A stretch of 64,000 bases of DNA, taken from Microcystis wesenbergii NRERC-220. Lineage in GTDB: Bacteria; Cyanobacteriota; Cyanobacteriia; Cyanobacteriales; Microcystaceae. Positions 10,173 through 18,771 of the stretch are shown here, in pieces. The position numbers were made by a program, and so were the translations under genes. The DNA lies in the NCBI RefSeq assembly GCF_032027425.1, contig NZ_JAVSJA010000001.1, forward strand, positions 1,240,001 through 1,304,000, in the 5' to 3' direction. Below the pieces are notes generated by a model. The model was not told the DNA's origin and searched no databases. It saw only the letters and a program-made list of their open reading frames with translations. Every line of letters begins with the position of its first letter. Position 1 is the stretch's first letter.

Positions 10173-11414
10173 ATGACACAGTTAGAGATTTTAGAAGAAA
10201 TAGAAGCGGTGGATTTTGCGGAAGAAGAAGAAGATATTGCAGGAGAATCAGCAAACCAAAAAAAGCTACAACTCAAAGAAATCTCCGAGACTGTTGTTGC
10301 TGGAAGTGATTGGACTACCGCAACGATCCGCGATCAATTAATTCGAGAAAATATTCAACTCAATCCGCGCTTTCAAAGACGAGATGCTTGGAATATTACT
10401 CGTAAAAGTCGATTTATTGAATCCCTAATTCTAGGGTTTCCAGTCCCACTGATTGTCTTAGCTACTAATAATAAGGAAAAAGGGAAATTTATCGTTCTTG
10501 ATGGCAAACAACGCCTACTAACAATTTTACAGTTTTATGGTGACAGTGCCACACCTAATAATAGTTTTACTTTAAAAGATTTAGAATTTCTAGATAATCT
10601 CAATGGCTGCCAATATCAGGATCTAGAAAATGACTTCAATTTAAATGATTTCTTAGACCAACTGGATAATCAAACTATCCGCACGATTGTTATCCGTAAT
10701 TGGAAAACGGAGAGTTTCCTCCATAAAATTTTTCTGCGTCTCAATGTGGAAAATACCCCTTTGTCTTCTCAAGAATTAAGACAAGCATTACACCCAGGGG
10801 GTTTTATTAATTTTTTAGATGATCGAGCGATCGAAAGTCAAGCATTAAAGAAAATATTTAAATCTTCCTATCCCGATTTCCGGATGCGCGACACTGATAT
10901 ATTATTGCGTTATGTAGCTTTTCATTATTATTTATCCGATTATCGCGGTGATGTTCAGATGCTTCTAGATAAAACCTGTCAAAATTTCAATCAAGAATGG
11001 GAAAAACGCTCAGATGAAATTATCAATGTTGTTGATCAATTTGAAAAAGCTGTCCAGACAACGATTAATATTTTTGGAGAGAAAAACTTTTCTCGTCTCT
11101 GGTTATATAAAGAAAAAAAGTATCGAAGTCAGTTCAATCGAGCAATTTTAGATGTGATGGTTTTTTACTTTTGCGATGATCTAATTAGAGCAGCTGCCGA
11201 GAAAAACAAAGAACAGATAGAAAATGCTTTTAAAGAATTATTATCTAACCCTGACAATGAATTTAGGAACTCAGTAGAAAAAACTACTAAAAGTATTAGA
11301 GCAACTTACAATCGTTTTAATTTATGGGGTCAAGCTTTATCAAAAGTATTAGATATTAACTTCAATATTCCTCAGATGGAAGACAATCGTATTATTTTTA
11401 AGGGGTTAAGATAG
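10173..11414 (+). CDS. DUF262 domain protein (GmrSD/ParB-like nuclease fold)
   Basis: About 413 residues from ATG 10173, preferred over TTG 10137 because GAGGAG lies upstream and the earlier codons fall in the terminator. Visible DUF262 hallmarks are NPRFQRRDAWNITRKSRFIE, GFPVPLIVLA and the DGKQRL.T box (VLDGKQRLLTILQF), a DGxQR active-site-like motif. The N-terminus is a long acidic stretch. No DUF1524 HNH block is visible, so this is not a full GmrSD. DUF262 proteins are repeatedly found in defence islands, some acting as nucleotide-dependent nucleases. The HEPN gene follows after 14 bp, so the two are probably co-transcribed. Confidence 0.85.
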   Translation: MTQLEILEEIEAVDFAEEEEDIAGESANQKKLQLKEISETVVAGSDWTTATIRDQLIRENIQLNPRFQRRDAWNITRKSRFIESLILGFPVPLIVLATNNKEKGKFIVLDGKQRLLTILQFYGDSATPNNSFTLKDLEFLDNLNGCQYQDLENDFNLNDFLDQLDNQTIRTIVIRNWKTESFLHKIFLRLNVENTPLSSQELRQALHPGGFINFLDDRAIESQALKKIFKSSYPDFRMRDTDILLRYVAFHYYLSDYRGDVQMLLDKTCQNFNQEWEKRSDEIINVVDQFEKAVQTTINIFGEKNFSRLWLYKEKKYRSQFNRAILDVMVFYFCDDLIRAAAEKNKEQIENAFKELLSNPDNEFRNSVEKTTKSIRATYNRFNLWGQALSKVLDINFNIPQMEDNRIIFKGLR

Positions 11415-11428
11415 TTAGTTTTTTTACT

Positions 11429-12067
11429 ATGCCGAAATCTCTAAGATTTAGACAACTAACCAAAGAATTGAATCGACTAAAAAAACAATTCCTACCTCGT
11501 AAATTTAGCGAGATAAATGAATATTCTGAAAGACAATTAGCTTTAACTTTTGCCTATCGAGTTTTTGCTCATGCTGAGATTGAATCTTATCTTGAAGATC
11601 GAGTTTGGGATACAGTACAGACAGCAAAAAATATCTGGGATAATCAAGGTAAAGCTGGTCGAGTTTTGTTATGTGTAATCGCTTTTTCTGGTCAAGAAAT
11701 GGAAAATCCTCCCGATACCATTACTCCTCTTAAAGGTAACAAAAATGTCTCCCTAGACAAACTGAAAATAACTAAAAAAATTGACATAGTGATTAGATGT
11801 TTTAAATCAGTTATCGATCAAAATCATGGGATTAAGGAAACTAACCTATTAAAATTACTCTTACCAATCGGCATCGATAGTGATGACTTAGATAAAGTTT
11901 GGTTAGCCAATATGAATACTTTTGGAGAAGAACGCGGTGAAATCGCTCATTCTTCGGCAATAAAAACGAAAAAAACGCCTAACCCTGCCGACGAATTAGA
12001 AAGAGTTAAACAAATTATTCAAGAATTAGAGAAAGTCGATCAATTGATTACTAATTTGCTCAAGTAA
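11429..12067 (+). CDS. HEPN domain protein, MAE_28990/MAE_18760-like
   Basis: The 212-residue, largely alpha-helical protein resembles the HEPN family named after Microcystis loci MAE_28990/MAE_18760. The key block is FGEERGEIAHSS, which fits the Rx4H catalytic motif of HEPN ribonucleases (R-G-E-I-A-H). Such proteins are predicted RNases of toxin-antitoxin and abortive-infection type and are often linked to DUF262 genes and DNA methylases. It starts 14 bp after the DUF262 stop. RNase activity is inference from the motif. Confidence 0.8.
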   Translation: MPKSLRFRQLTKELNRLKKQFLPRKFSEINEYSERQLALTFAYRVFAHAEIESYLEDRVWDTVQTAKNIWDNQGKAGRVLLCVIAFSGQEMENPPDTITPLKGNKNVSLDKLKITKKIDIVIRCFKSVIDQNHGIKETNLLKLLLPIGIDSDDLDKVWLANMNTFGEERGEIAHSSAIKTKKTPNPADELERVKQIIQELEKVDQLITNLLK

Positions 12068-12114
12068 TTGCACTCTTAATAAAACTTAAATTTTTAATTA
12101 TATCAGAAATACAG

Positions 12115-12120
12115 TATAAT
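12115..12120 (+). promoter_or_regulatory. Possible -10 box for the cytosine methyltransferase gene
   Basis: A perfect TATAAT sits 33 bp before the GTG start in an AT-rich gap between the HEPN and methyltransferase genes. The -35 region (about 12092-12097, TTTTAA) is poor. It suggests the methyltransferase has its own promoter in addition to any read-through. Confidence 0.4.
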
Positions 12121-12152
12121 GAAATGCAGAGAATAGAGAGCTAATCATCAAA

Positions 12153-13421
12153 GTGAAACATAGACCAATTGCGATCGATTTATTTGCCGGCTGCGGTGGG
12201 ATGTCCCTTGGTCTAGAAGCGGCGGGATTTGATATTGCTGTAGCGGTGGAGTTTGATGCAGTCCATTCCTTGGTTCATCATTTTAACTTTCCCTATTGTC
12301 AAACTATCTGCCGGGATATAGCCAAAGTAACAAGTAGAGAAATATGGGAATTATTAAAACTAAAAGGCTATGCCACTGATGTTAGTTTAATTGCTGGTGG
12401 TCCGCCGTGCCAAGGTTTTTCACTGATTGGTAAACGACAAATAGATGATCCTAGAAATTCTCTTGTATTTGAATATCTGCGGATTGTAGGGGAAATTAAA
12501 CCCAAGTATTTTATCTTTGAAAATGTTCCCGGCATGGCTACGGGTAAACATAAACAATTTTTAGAGGAGTTAATCTCTGAATTTGAAGCTATTGGCTATA
12601 CAATCAATCAGCCAATTAAAATCCTTGATGCCAGTGAATACGGCGCACCACAAAAGCGCAGAAGATTAATCTTAATTGGTAGTCGAAAAGACGTGACGAT
12701 GGCTAAATATCCCCTGGCAAAGACCGTCGATTTGAACTCAGCCAAAAAATCAGCTTTTACCAGCGTCTATGATGCGATTTCAGATTTAGAATTAATACCA
12801 GCCTTTATCGATACTGATTTAGGCATACCCGCATCAAAATTAGATTATAGTGGTAAGAGGAAAAAATATTCAGTGCAGCCAAGGGATATTTTTAAACTTT
12901 GCCATCAAAGAACAGTAGATACAAAAATCTATGGACATATAGGCTCAGTTCATACCCAAAGATCAATTAATAGATTTATCGTAACCGAACCGGGTACAGT
13001 GGAACCAAAAAGTCGCTTTTTCAAGCTTTCTCCCACTGGTTTATGCAATACTCTCCGGGCCGGAACTAATAGTGACAAAGGGGCCTATACTGCTCCTAGA
13101 CCCATTCACTATTCTATTCCTCGTTGTATTACTGTACGAGAAGCCGCCAGATTACATACATTCCCCGATTGGTTTCAGTTTCACCGCACAATATGGCATG
13201 GTTTTCGTGAGATTGGTAATGCGGTTATTCCGCTATTATCGAAAGAACTTGGCTCTTCTGTGATGGGAGCAATGAATATCAATACCGCTAATCTCAACCG
13301 AGTTATTTTAGAAAAAATGCCCGAAGACTTATTGCTATATAATATGTCTCAGGCATCAAACTATTGGGGAATCCCTGACGATGTTATCGCGAAAAGAAAA
13401 CGAGGTGTCTCTCAGAGATAG
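12153..13421 (+). CDS. DNA (cytosine-5-)-methyltransferase
   Basis: This 422-residue enzyme shows the standard m5C motifs in order: I (AIDLFAGCGGMSLGLEAAG), IV with catalytic Cys (GGPPCQGFS), VI (FENVPGM), VIII (APQKRRRLILIG), IX (TVREAARLHTFPDWF) and X (GNAVIP). It starts with GTG at 12153, about 85 bp after the HEPN gene and on the same strand. No restriction endonuclease of standard type sits beside it, so it is either an orphan methylase or the modification part of the DUF262/HEPN cassette. The variable region (about residues 190-310) would set the target sequence. Confidence 0.93.
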   Translation: MKHRPIAIDLFAGCGGMSLGLEAAGFDIAVAVEFDAVHSLVHHFNFPYCQTICRDIAKVTSREIWELLKLKGYATDVSLIAGGPPCQGFSLIGKRQIDDPRNSLVFEYLRIVGEIKPKYFIFENVPGMATGKHKQFLEELISEFEAIGYTINQPIKILDASEYGAPQKRRRLILIGSRKDVTMAKYPLAKTVDLNSAKKSAFTSVYDAISDLELIPAFIDTDLGIPASKLDYSGKRKKYSVQPRDIFKLCHQRTVDTKIYGHIGSVHTQRSINRFIVTEPGTVEPKSRFFKLSPTGLCNTLRAGTNSDKGAYTAPRPIHYSIPRCITVREAARLHTFPDWFQFHRTIWHGFREIGNAVIPLLSKELGSSVMGAMNINTANLNRVILEKMPEDLLLYNMSQASNYWGIPDDVIAKRKRGVSQR

Positions 13422-13509
13422 TACGATTAACTGCCAATCGAACTTGAAAAACTCGCTCCCATCTTCTCACTCTCCTATACTTTTTAAACAGGATTTACTA
13501 TCATTTTTA

Positions 13510-15129
13510 TTATTCGGTAACCGTCCACCAAGCGAGAGCAAAAGCTTGTTCTTTCTCGTTAACTTGTTGACGATATTGAACCCGAATTTTATACTTTCCA
13601 GAGATGGGGACAGGACAAAAAATATGCTCTAAACTATCACTATCACTCAGGGAAGCGCAGGTGTATTTAGTATTATTATCCTCCTGGTCAGGTAAAAGAT
13701 AAACATCTAAATTATTCAGGCCGCGATCTCGGAAACTTTCATCGAGATCATAGAGATTATTGCCATTAGTATCGATTAGTTCTACCAAACGATCCCAAGC
13801 TAAAGTTATCGAAACAAAACTATTAGCTTTTAAGGGCTTCTCTAGGGCATAATCTTGATAACTATTAGCGGTAACTGTAGCGTAATCCCAACCAATAGGA
13901 GGAATAGATTCTGCGGCGGACCATTGACCATTACTAAACTGTTGGTAGGCGCGAAAAGTGTTAAGATGTCCCGTCCCCATCTGAATATCTAAAGGAATTT
14001 TCGGGTCTTTATAAGCATCGGACTCTAACCAAGTTTTTTGGTCCTTAGTTAAGACTGTCCGTCTCATACCTAACCGTAACCCATCCCCCGTATCTTTAAT
14101 TTTATCGGCAGCATTAAGCATCACTGCCTTCATTACTTGATGATGACGAGAATCGAGACTCCAATGGGGATTTTTTTGATTAATTTGTTGATCGCCGTAT
14201 TCTTGTAAAAGCGCCACGGATGCCGTAATATGAGGGGCAGCGAAACTGGTGCCACTAACAGTATTTAATTTACCTTTGAGATCATAAAGCTCTATTTTAT
14301 TGCCGGGGGCAACTAAATTAATCGACCGTCGCGAACCATCATTAATTTCCCGTTTAATTAAACTGCGACCAATACCCACTGGCAAAGCACTAATATTAGC
14401 AAAATCAACTTTAGTAAATTTTCCTTCTCTTTTCGCTGTATAAGCGGTAGTAATGCCGTTAAAATGATCGGTGGGAATGGGAATTCCTCCCTTACCTTGA
14501 TTACCGGCAATTACATAAAGAACATCATCAACTCGCGATGACCAATCAACACATTGAGTTAATAAAGCTTGACCATCTAATTTTGGTTCCTGTCGTTGAT
14601 CTCTTTGCAAAGATTCCCCAAAACTAAAGTTAATTGCTCGCACATCACCGCTATTTTGTCGGGCAATATTTTGACTGGTAAGACATTCTTCCGGTTGTCC
14701 GCCGCGTCGCAAAGAACCCACCGCCCCCGAATATAATCTCGCTTTTGGGGCCACTCCGGGGATTTTTTTATCATCACTGACCATCACCGTCGCCACCATA
14801 GCGGCGTGATTATCTAGATAGGTGTTGGGTTTGGCAATTTGATCGCGAAAAAAAACACCGGCTAATTTATAGGGGGGTCGCCAAGCTGCCACTTTATCAT
14901 AACCGAACTGAGCCGGTCGGCCGATTTCCACTTGACCGATGGCAATTTTTCGCCCTAATAAATTATAGGGTTCTGCCCGCAGGCGATCGGCATAAATTCC
15001 CTGTTCACCGATGGAATTAGAAAGAACTAGGGAAGGAAGGAGAATTATCGTTACTACTAACCCGACGACAAACCAAAACCCTCTTTTCATCATCAGCAAT
15101 CCTGCGGCAGTAAGGTGATACCGATCCAT
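13510..15129 (-). CDS. S8 (subtilisin-like) serine peptidase, exported
   Basis: The open frame is 539 residues. Initiation at Met13 (15093) is better: it puts AGGA 8-10 bp upstream and begins directly with MMKRGFWFVVGLVVTIILLP, a signal peptide or anchor. The His block is NHAAMVATVM and the Ser block is GTSFAAPHITASVALL, typical of subtilases. The Asp block reads AIGQVEIGRP, with Glu where Asp would be expected, so catalysis may be altered. A C-terminal beta-rich domain (KPLKANSFVSITLAWDR onward) looks like a prepilin/P-domain-like module. It ends convergent with the methyltransferase. Confidence 0.82.
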   Translation of the reverse strand: MDRYHLTAAGLLMMKRGFWFVVGLVVTIILLPSLVLSNSIGEQGIYADRLRAEPYNLLGRKIAIGQVEIGRPAQFGYDKVAAWRPPYKLAGVFFRDQIAKPNTYLDNHAAMVATVMVSDDKKIPGVAPKARLYSGAVGSLRRGGQPEECLTSQNIARQNSGDVRAINFSFGESLQRDQRQEPKLDGQALLTQCVDWSSRVDDVLYVIAGNQGKGGIPIPTDHFNGITTAYTAKREGKFTKVDFANISALPVGIGRSLIKREINDGSRRSINLVAPGNKIELYDLKGKLNTVSGTSFAAPHITASVALLQEYGDQQINQKNPHWSLDSRHHQVMKAVMLNAADKIKDTGDGLRLGMRRTVLTKDQKTWLESDAYKDPKIPLDIQMGTGHLNTFRAYQQFSNGQWSAAESIPPIGWDYATVTANSYQDYALEKPLKANSFVSITLAWDRLVELIDTNGNNLYDLDESFRDRGLNNLDVYLLPDQEDNNTKYTCASLSDSDSLEHIFCPVPISGKYKIRVQYRQQVNEKEQAFALAWWTVTE

Positions 15130-15172
15130 TCTAGGACAGAAATCTCAGAAAATACCTAAATCTCTTTTTTGG

Positions 15173-16258
15173 CTAGGCGGGATGGTAATAAAAAGCCACT
15201 GCCAAGATTAAATAGGTGGCTAGTAATAGGGTTCCATCTAACCAATTGGAACGACCGGTAAAGCTGATTAAATTAGTGACAACCACCGCTACAATCAAAG
15301 CCACCACGTTAAAGGGATTAAAATTTAAATCCATGGGTTGCTGCCAAAATTGACCGATAAAAACTAATAAAGGTGCTACGAATAAAGCCACCAATAAACT
15401 ATCACCCATCGCCACGGAAACCGTTAAATCCATCTGATTTTTTAGGGCTAATTGAATGACGGTAACTATTCCAGAAACATCGCTAATTAAAGGGATGAAA
15501 ATCACCCCGATAAAGAGAGGAGTGAGATGAAATCCTTCCATCACCGATTCCACTACATCAACAAATAAATCCGACTCATAAGCTACAGCTACGGTGGAAG
15601 TAAGCAGCACAAGTAACCAAATCCAGACTTGAGCTTTTTCTTCCTCACTAACCTGATTGTCGGGGGTATTTTCATTACTTAATCCCACTTCGTAGAGATA
15701 GCTATGGGTTTTGAGGGAAAATAATAAAGTTAACCCGTAAACTATTAATAAAACCGTGGCGGTGACTAGGGAAAGACTGAGAATATCGGCAACTTCCACC
15801 ACGTTAGAAGTATATATTACCAAAGTTGGTAAAGCGATCGCTATTACTGCTAAAGTCATGGAAGAACCATTTACCCGCGCTAAAATCGGTTTAAATTCTT
15901 GCTCTTTGTAGCGAATTCCTCCCGTGAGCATTCCCATGCCCATAAATAATAATAAATCGCTGAGAATACTACCGGTAATACTGGCTTGTACGATGTCCAC
16001 CAAGCCTTTTTTTAGGGCAATTAAGGCAATAACTAAAGTGGTAGTATTGCCAAAGATAGCATTAACTAATCCTCCCAAAGTTGGCCCAGTGACTACGGCA
16101 ACTCTTTCCACAGACGTACTTAACCAAATTGACAGGGGAATGATCGATAAAGCGGCAGTGATAAAAATAGCTTGATCTCCCCAATTAAGACGACTAGCGA
16201 CCACCGATAGGGGAATAAATAATAGGAAAGCAAAGGAGACAATTTTTCTTAAATTCAT
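15173..16258 (-). CDS. Calcium/proton antiporter, CaCA family (CAX-like)
   Basis: The 361-residue protein has about eleven hydrophobic segments and two copies of the CaCA alpha-repeat. The first is GGLVNAIFGNTTTLVIALIAL-like with GSILSDLLLF after it, and the second is FIPLISDVSGIVTVIQLALK. These match CAX exchangers that export Ca2+ from the cytoplasm against protons. Its ATG overlaps the TGA of the upstream cupredoxin gene (ATGA), so the two are translationally coupled. Confidence 0.9.
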   Translation of the reverse strand: MNLRKIVSFAFLLFIPLSVVASRLNWGDQAIFITAALSIIPLSIWLSTSVERVAVVTGPTLGGLVNAIFGNTTTLVIALIALKKGLVDIVQASITGSILSDLLLFMGMGMLTGGIRYKEQEFKPILARVNGSSMTLAVIAIALPTLVIYTSNVVEVADILSLSLVTATVLLIVYGLTLLFSLKTHSYLYEVGLSNENTPDNQVSEEEKAQVWIWLLVLLTSTVAVAYESDLFVDVVESVMEGFHLTPLFIGVIFIPLISDVSGIVTVIQLALKNQMDLTVSVAMGDSLLVALFVAPLLVFIGQFWQQPMDLNFNPFNVVALIVAVVVTNLISFTGRSNWLDGTLLLATYLILAVAFYYHPA

Positions 16259-16716
16259 GGGTTATTAATGGCGATTTCTCCCACCATTCCCGCTTCAGCA
16301 TGACCTGGAATAGTACAGATTAATTTATACTTACCAGTTTTGAGAGGAACTATTACCCATTCTGCCTGTGCATTAGGTTTTAATTCTAGTTCGTGAATTG
16401 CCCCTTTAATCTCCACTTTTCCCGCTTCAACTTTCTGCGTCCAACTAGCATCGGCGAAGTCTTTAGCGGTAAAATAATGTTTAGTGGGACTGGGATTATC
16501 GAGGATTAATTTGTATTTTTGTCCAGCAATAAAGTCTAGTTGACTAGGAAAGAATTTTAATTCTCCTTGCCCGGAGCCTAGACTAATTTTAACTTCTAGA
16601 GGGGCGGAGCCGGCGAAGGCCGGAAAAGTCACTAACCAACAACTAATTAAAACTATTACTACTGCCACAAATTTTTGGTAGATATCCTTGCCAGCGAAGT
16701 AGGGATTAGAATTCAT
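16255..16716 (-). CDS. Exported cupredoxin-domain protein (plastocyanin/azurin-like)
   Basis: ATG at 16716 gives 153 residues and starts just before a signal peptide (VAVVIVLISCWLVTFPAFA). Longer frames upstream run into the MITE at 16737 and are rejected. The mature domain is a beta sandwich with the type-I copper ligands Cys, His and Met in CTIPGHAEAGM near the C-terminus and an earlier His in TKHYFTAKDF. It would act as a small copper or electron-transfer protein outside the cytoplasmic membrane. It is coupled by an ATGA overlap to the CAX antiporter, an unusual partner. Confidence 0.82.
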   Translation of the reverse strand: MNSNPYFAGKDIYQKFVAVVIVLISCWLVTFPAFAGSAPLEVKISLGSGQGELKFFPSQLDFIAGQKYKLILDNPSPTKHYFTAKDFADASWTQKVEAGKVEIKGAIHELELKPNAQAEWVIVPLKTGKYKLICTIPGHAEAGMVGEIAINNP

Positions 16717-16736
16717 TTTGCTCCTGCAGCTTATAA

Positions 16737-16862
16737 TAAGCTGTTGACTATCTAAATTGCTCGTTAAGACTGAACCGGAGTGCCGGAGTTGGGAGCAGGG
16801 AGAGGAAGTTTTAGCATTTGTACTAAAATTTCCAATATGCAGTTTAAATGCAGTACAGCTTA
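16737..16862. repeat. MITE-like element with TAAGCTGT terminal inverted repeats (copy 1)
   Basis: The 126-bp segment begins TAAGCTGTTGACTATCTAAA and ends GTACAGCTTA, giving perfect 8-bp inverted ends. A second copy lies at 37140-37250, an 18-nt end at 47633-47650, and two related copies at 37554-37644 and 52826-52916 share the GCATTTAAA block next to the end. It codes for nothing. The element lies immediately upstream of the cupredoxin start and may affect its expression. Confidence 0.75.
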
Positions 16863-17002
16863 GAGAAAATCTGGCGGCTTTGACGATAACTTTACAACAA
16901 GTGGTGATTCTGACCGGCTGTCTTCCCTTCCATTCCCTAAAAGTCCCTTGGCCACTGTTCAAACCTCGGGACTTCTAGCCACTCTCAGTTAAATCGACAA
17001 AA

Positions 17003-17311
17003 TTAATCTAAGCTATCGGGAGAATGGGGATAAAGTTGTTCGGCTTCCGGACAATCTTCCGAGACATTAATATCAGGATTCGTCCGCGACACCGAGGCCA
17101 GTTTTCTGCTAACCGCACCAATACTTTCTAAACGCACCATTTCTTCCCAAGAAGAAATTTCGTCTTCTTCTTCTGTTTCGTAGCGAATGGTGACGAGATC
17201 GCTTTCTAGATCGATAATACGAGCATTATCAATCCATCTTTGCTGATCGCGCAAGAAAATGCAGACTTCCTGACCATCCATACAGAATTGATAAATCTTG
17301 CGGTGTAACAT
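17003..17311 (-). CDS. Conserved cyanobacterial protein (DUF6679-like)
   Basis: This short acidic protein of 102 residues starts MLHRKIYQFCMDGQEVCIFL and contains RIIDLESDLVTIRYETEEEDE. It looks like a small beta-rich domain followed by a disordered acidic tail. I recognise it as a widespread cyanobacterial unknown, tentatively DUF6679; no enzymatic motif is visible. Its function is unknown. The ATG is the first codon of a well-formed frame with GGAGC-like sequence shortly upstream on its strand. Confidence 0.7.
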   Translation of the reverse strand: MLHRKIYQFCMDGQEVCIFLRDQQRWIDNARIIDLESDLVTIRYETEEEDEISSWEEMVRLESIGAVSRKLASVSRTNPDINVSEDCPEAEQLYPHSPDSLD

Positions 17312-17688
17312 AAATTGCTCCTAAACAGCTTCTTTTGTTGGATTTAACTAACGGGAAGTGACAAAATGCCAATCTTAGCAATAGCTCAAAAATTCCCGTG
17401 GATAACACAAAAGGGAGAAAAATTCCGATAGTAGTGGCAAGAATGGGAAAGAAAAGTCAGGTTTCCAGTTTGGGGCTACGTTCTTCAAAGACATCGATTC
17501 GATTAATAGACGGCTTCGGCGATTCACTAAAAAATCGCCCTTATAGAGTCATTGTTACATAAATTTTCACCTGATAACAGCATCTGTGGATGGAATGGGG
17601 TGATGGGGTGATGGGGTGATGAGGTGATGGGGAGATGGGGAGATGGGGAGATGGGGGAATTTCAACTAAAACCCTAAAACCCCAACAC
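17312..17688. other. Intergenic region with no gene, ending in a minisatellite
   Basis: No convincing coding frame was found on either strand. The right part, at 17591-17655, is a tandem array of an 8-bp unit (TGATGGGG changing to AGATGGGG) of about eight copies, described separately. The rest shows no repeat or RNA that I can support. Confidence 0.6.
17591..17655. repeat. Tandem 8-bp repeat (TGATGGGG / AGATGGGG)
   Basis: About eight head-to-tail octamers run between 17591 and 17655. The first half uses TGATGGGG (one TGATGAGG variant) and the second half AGATGGGG. The array ends 30 bp before the stop of the hydrolase gene, so it may vary in length between strains. The G-runs on one strand could form G-quadruplex structures, which is inference. 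Confidence 0.85.
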
Positions 17689-18540
17689 CTAACCCCGATG
17701 CTGATTTAAAATAGCCATCATCTTTTGGGCCACCGCTGCTGTTTGTTCGAGCATGGCAAAATGACCGCAATCGGACAACTCAATCACGTTGCCGCCAGTT
17801 TCAAACAAGGGATGAAAACTCGCCAGATGGTTAACGTACTTAACTTCCATAATCGTGTCCTCTTTCCCCGCCAGAAAATAGACCGGCTGCGGGAGACGGG
17901 AGACAATCTGGGGTAAAAGATGAACTTCGCCGATAGTGGTGGTTTCCAAAAGTGACCCTAGGGCCGCTTGGTAATCGGCCCGGACAAAATCAATCACTCG
18001 CTGTTTGCCCCATTTTTTACTTAGGGGTTGCTTGACCATCATCCGCGAGAATAAAACATCAATCAAGGGAACACCGGGCAACCAAGGCGGTCTTCTCTGT
18101 AAAATCTGTCTTCCGGCTTCCCGAAAGCGCTCAAATTCCTCCTTTAGATAGATGCCACCGCCGGCATTCATACAGATTACCCCTTTAATCCGTTCAGGAC
18201 AGATATCCGCGGACCACAAAGCCACACTACCACCGAGGGAATGACCAACTAACCAAGCAGCATCGAGGTTTAAGCGGTTAAGAAGGGTAATAACGTCTTG
18301 GGAGTAGGATTCAAGGTTATAACTACTAGGAGGACTGTTAGAGGTGATTTTTTGGGAGTCGCCGAAGCCCCGGAGATCGTAAACTAGACAGGGATAATCC
18401 GGGGAGAGAATATCTACCAAAGGCTGCCAGTAGTGACGACTCAGCAGCCAACCGTGTATAAAGACTAAAACCGGTTTATCCGCTCGGGGCGAAAATAACT
18501 CGTAACTGTGGGATACTCCCGATATGTCGATGGTAGGCAT
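17689..18540 (-). CDS. Alpha/beta hydrolase
   Basis: The 283-residue protein is a typical single-domain alpha/beta hydrolase. The oxyanion region is FIHGWLLSRHYW, the nucleophile elbow is VGHSLGGSVAL (GxSxG), an acidic residue follows in AGKEDTIME, and the catalytic His lies in SDCGHFAML. No signal peptide is seen, so it acts in the cytoplasm. Substrate cannot be told from sequence; relatives include esterases, dehalogenase-like enzymes and vitamin-K-pathway MenH-like proteins. Confidence 0.88.
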   Translation of the reverse strand: MPTIDISGVSHSYELFSPRADKPVLVFIHGWLLSRHYWQPLVDILSPDYPCLVYDLRGFGDSQKITSNSPPSSYNLESYSQDVITLLNRLNLDAAWLVGHSLGGSVALWSADICPERIKGVICMNAGGGIYLKEEFERFREAGRQILQRRPPWLPGVPLIDVLFSRMMVKQPLSKKWGKQRVIDFVRADYQAALGSLLETTTIGEVHLLPQIVSRLPQPVYFLAGKEDTIMEVKYVNHLASFHPLFETGGNVIELSDCGHFAMLEQTAAVAQKMMAILNQHRG

Positions 18541-18771
18541 ATAATCAATCTCAACCTAAGTTAAACCGTTGATAGGGGTTACTAGGGAAACTTCTAGAGA
18601 AAAATCGGTGTATTTAGCCTTGTTTACAGAGCAGAATCAGGGAAGCTTAGGATTTTCCCTGATAGCTGATCAATCAATGCTATAGACAATTTCAAAAGCT
18701 TCTACTTTAAGTATAAAACACTGGGGATACCTCCCTAAAATAGGATGACAACCCTAGACCAGGATTTATCT

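Noticed and set aside
16717-16962. N-terminal extension of the cupredoxin frame
   Set aside because: It is translated MITE sequence; a signal peptide begins right after ATG 16716.
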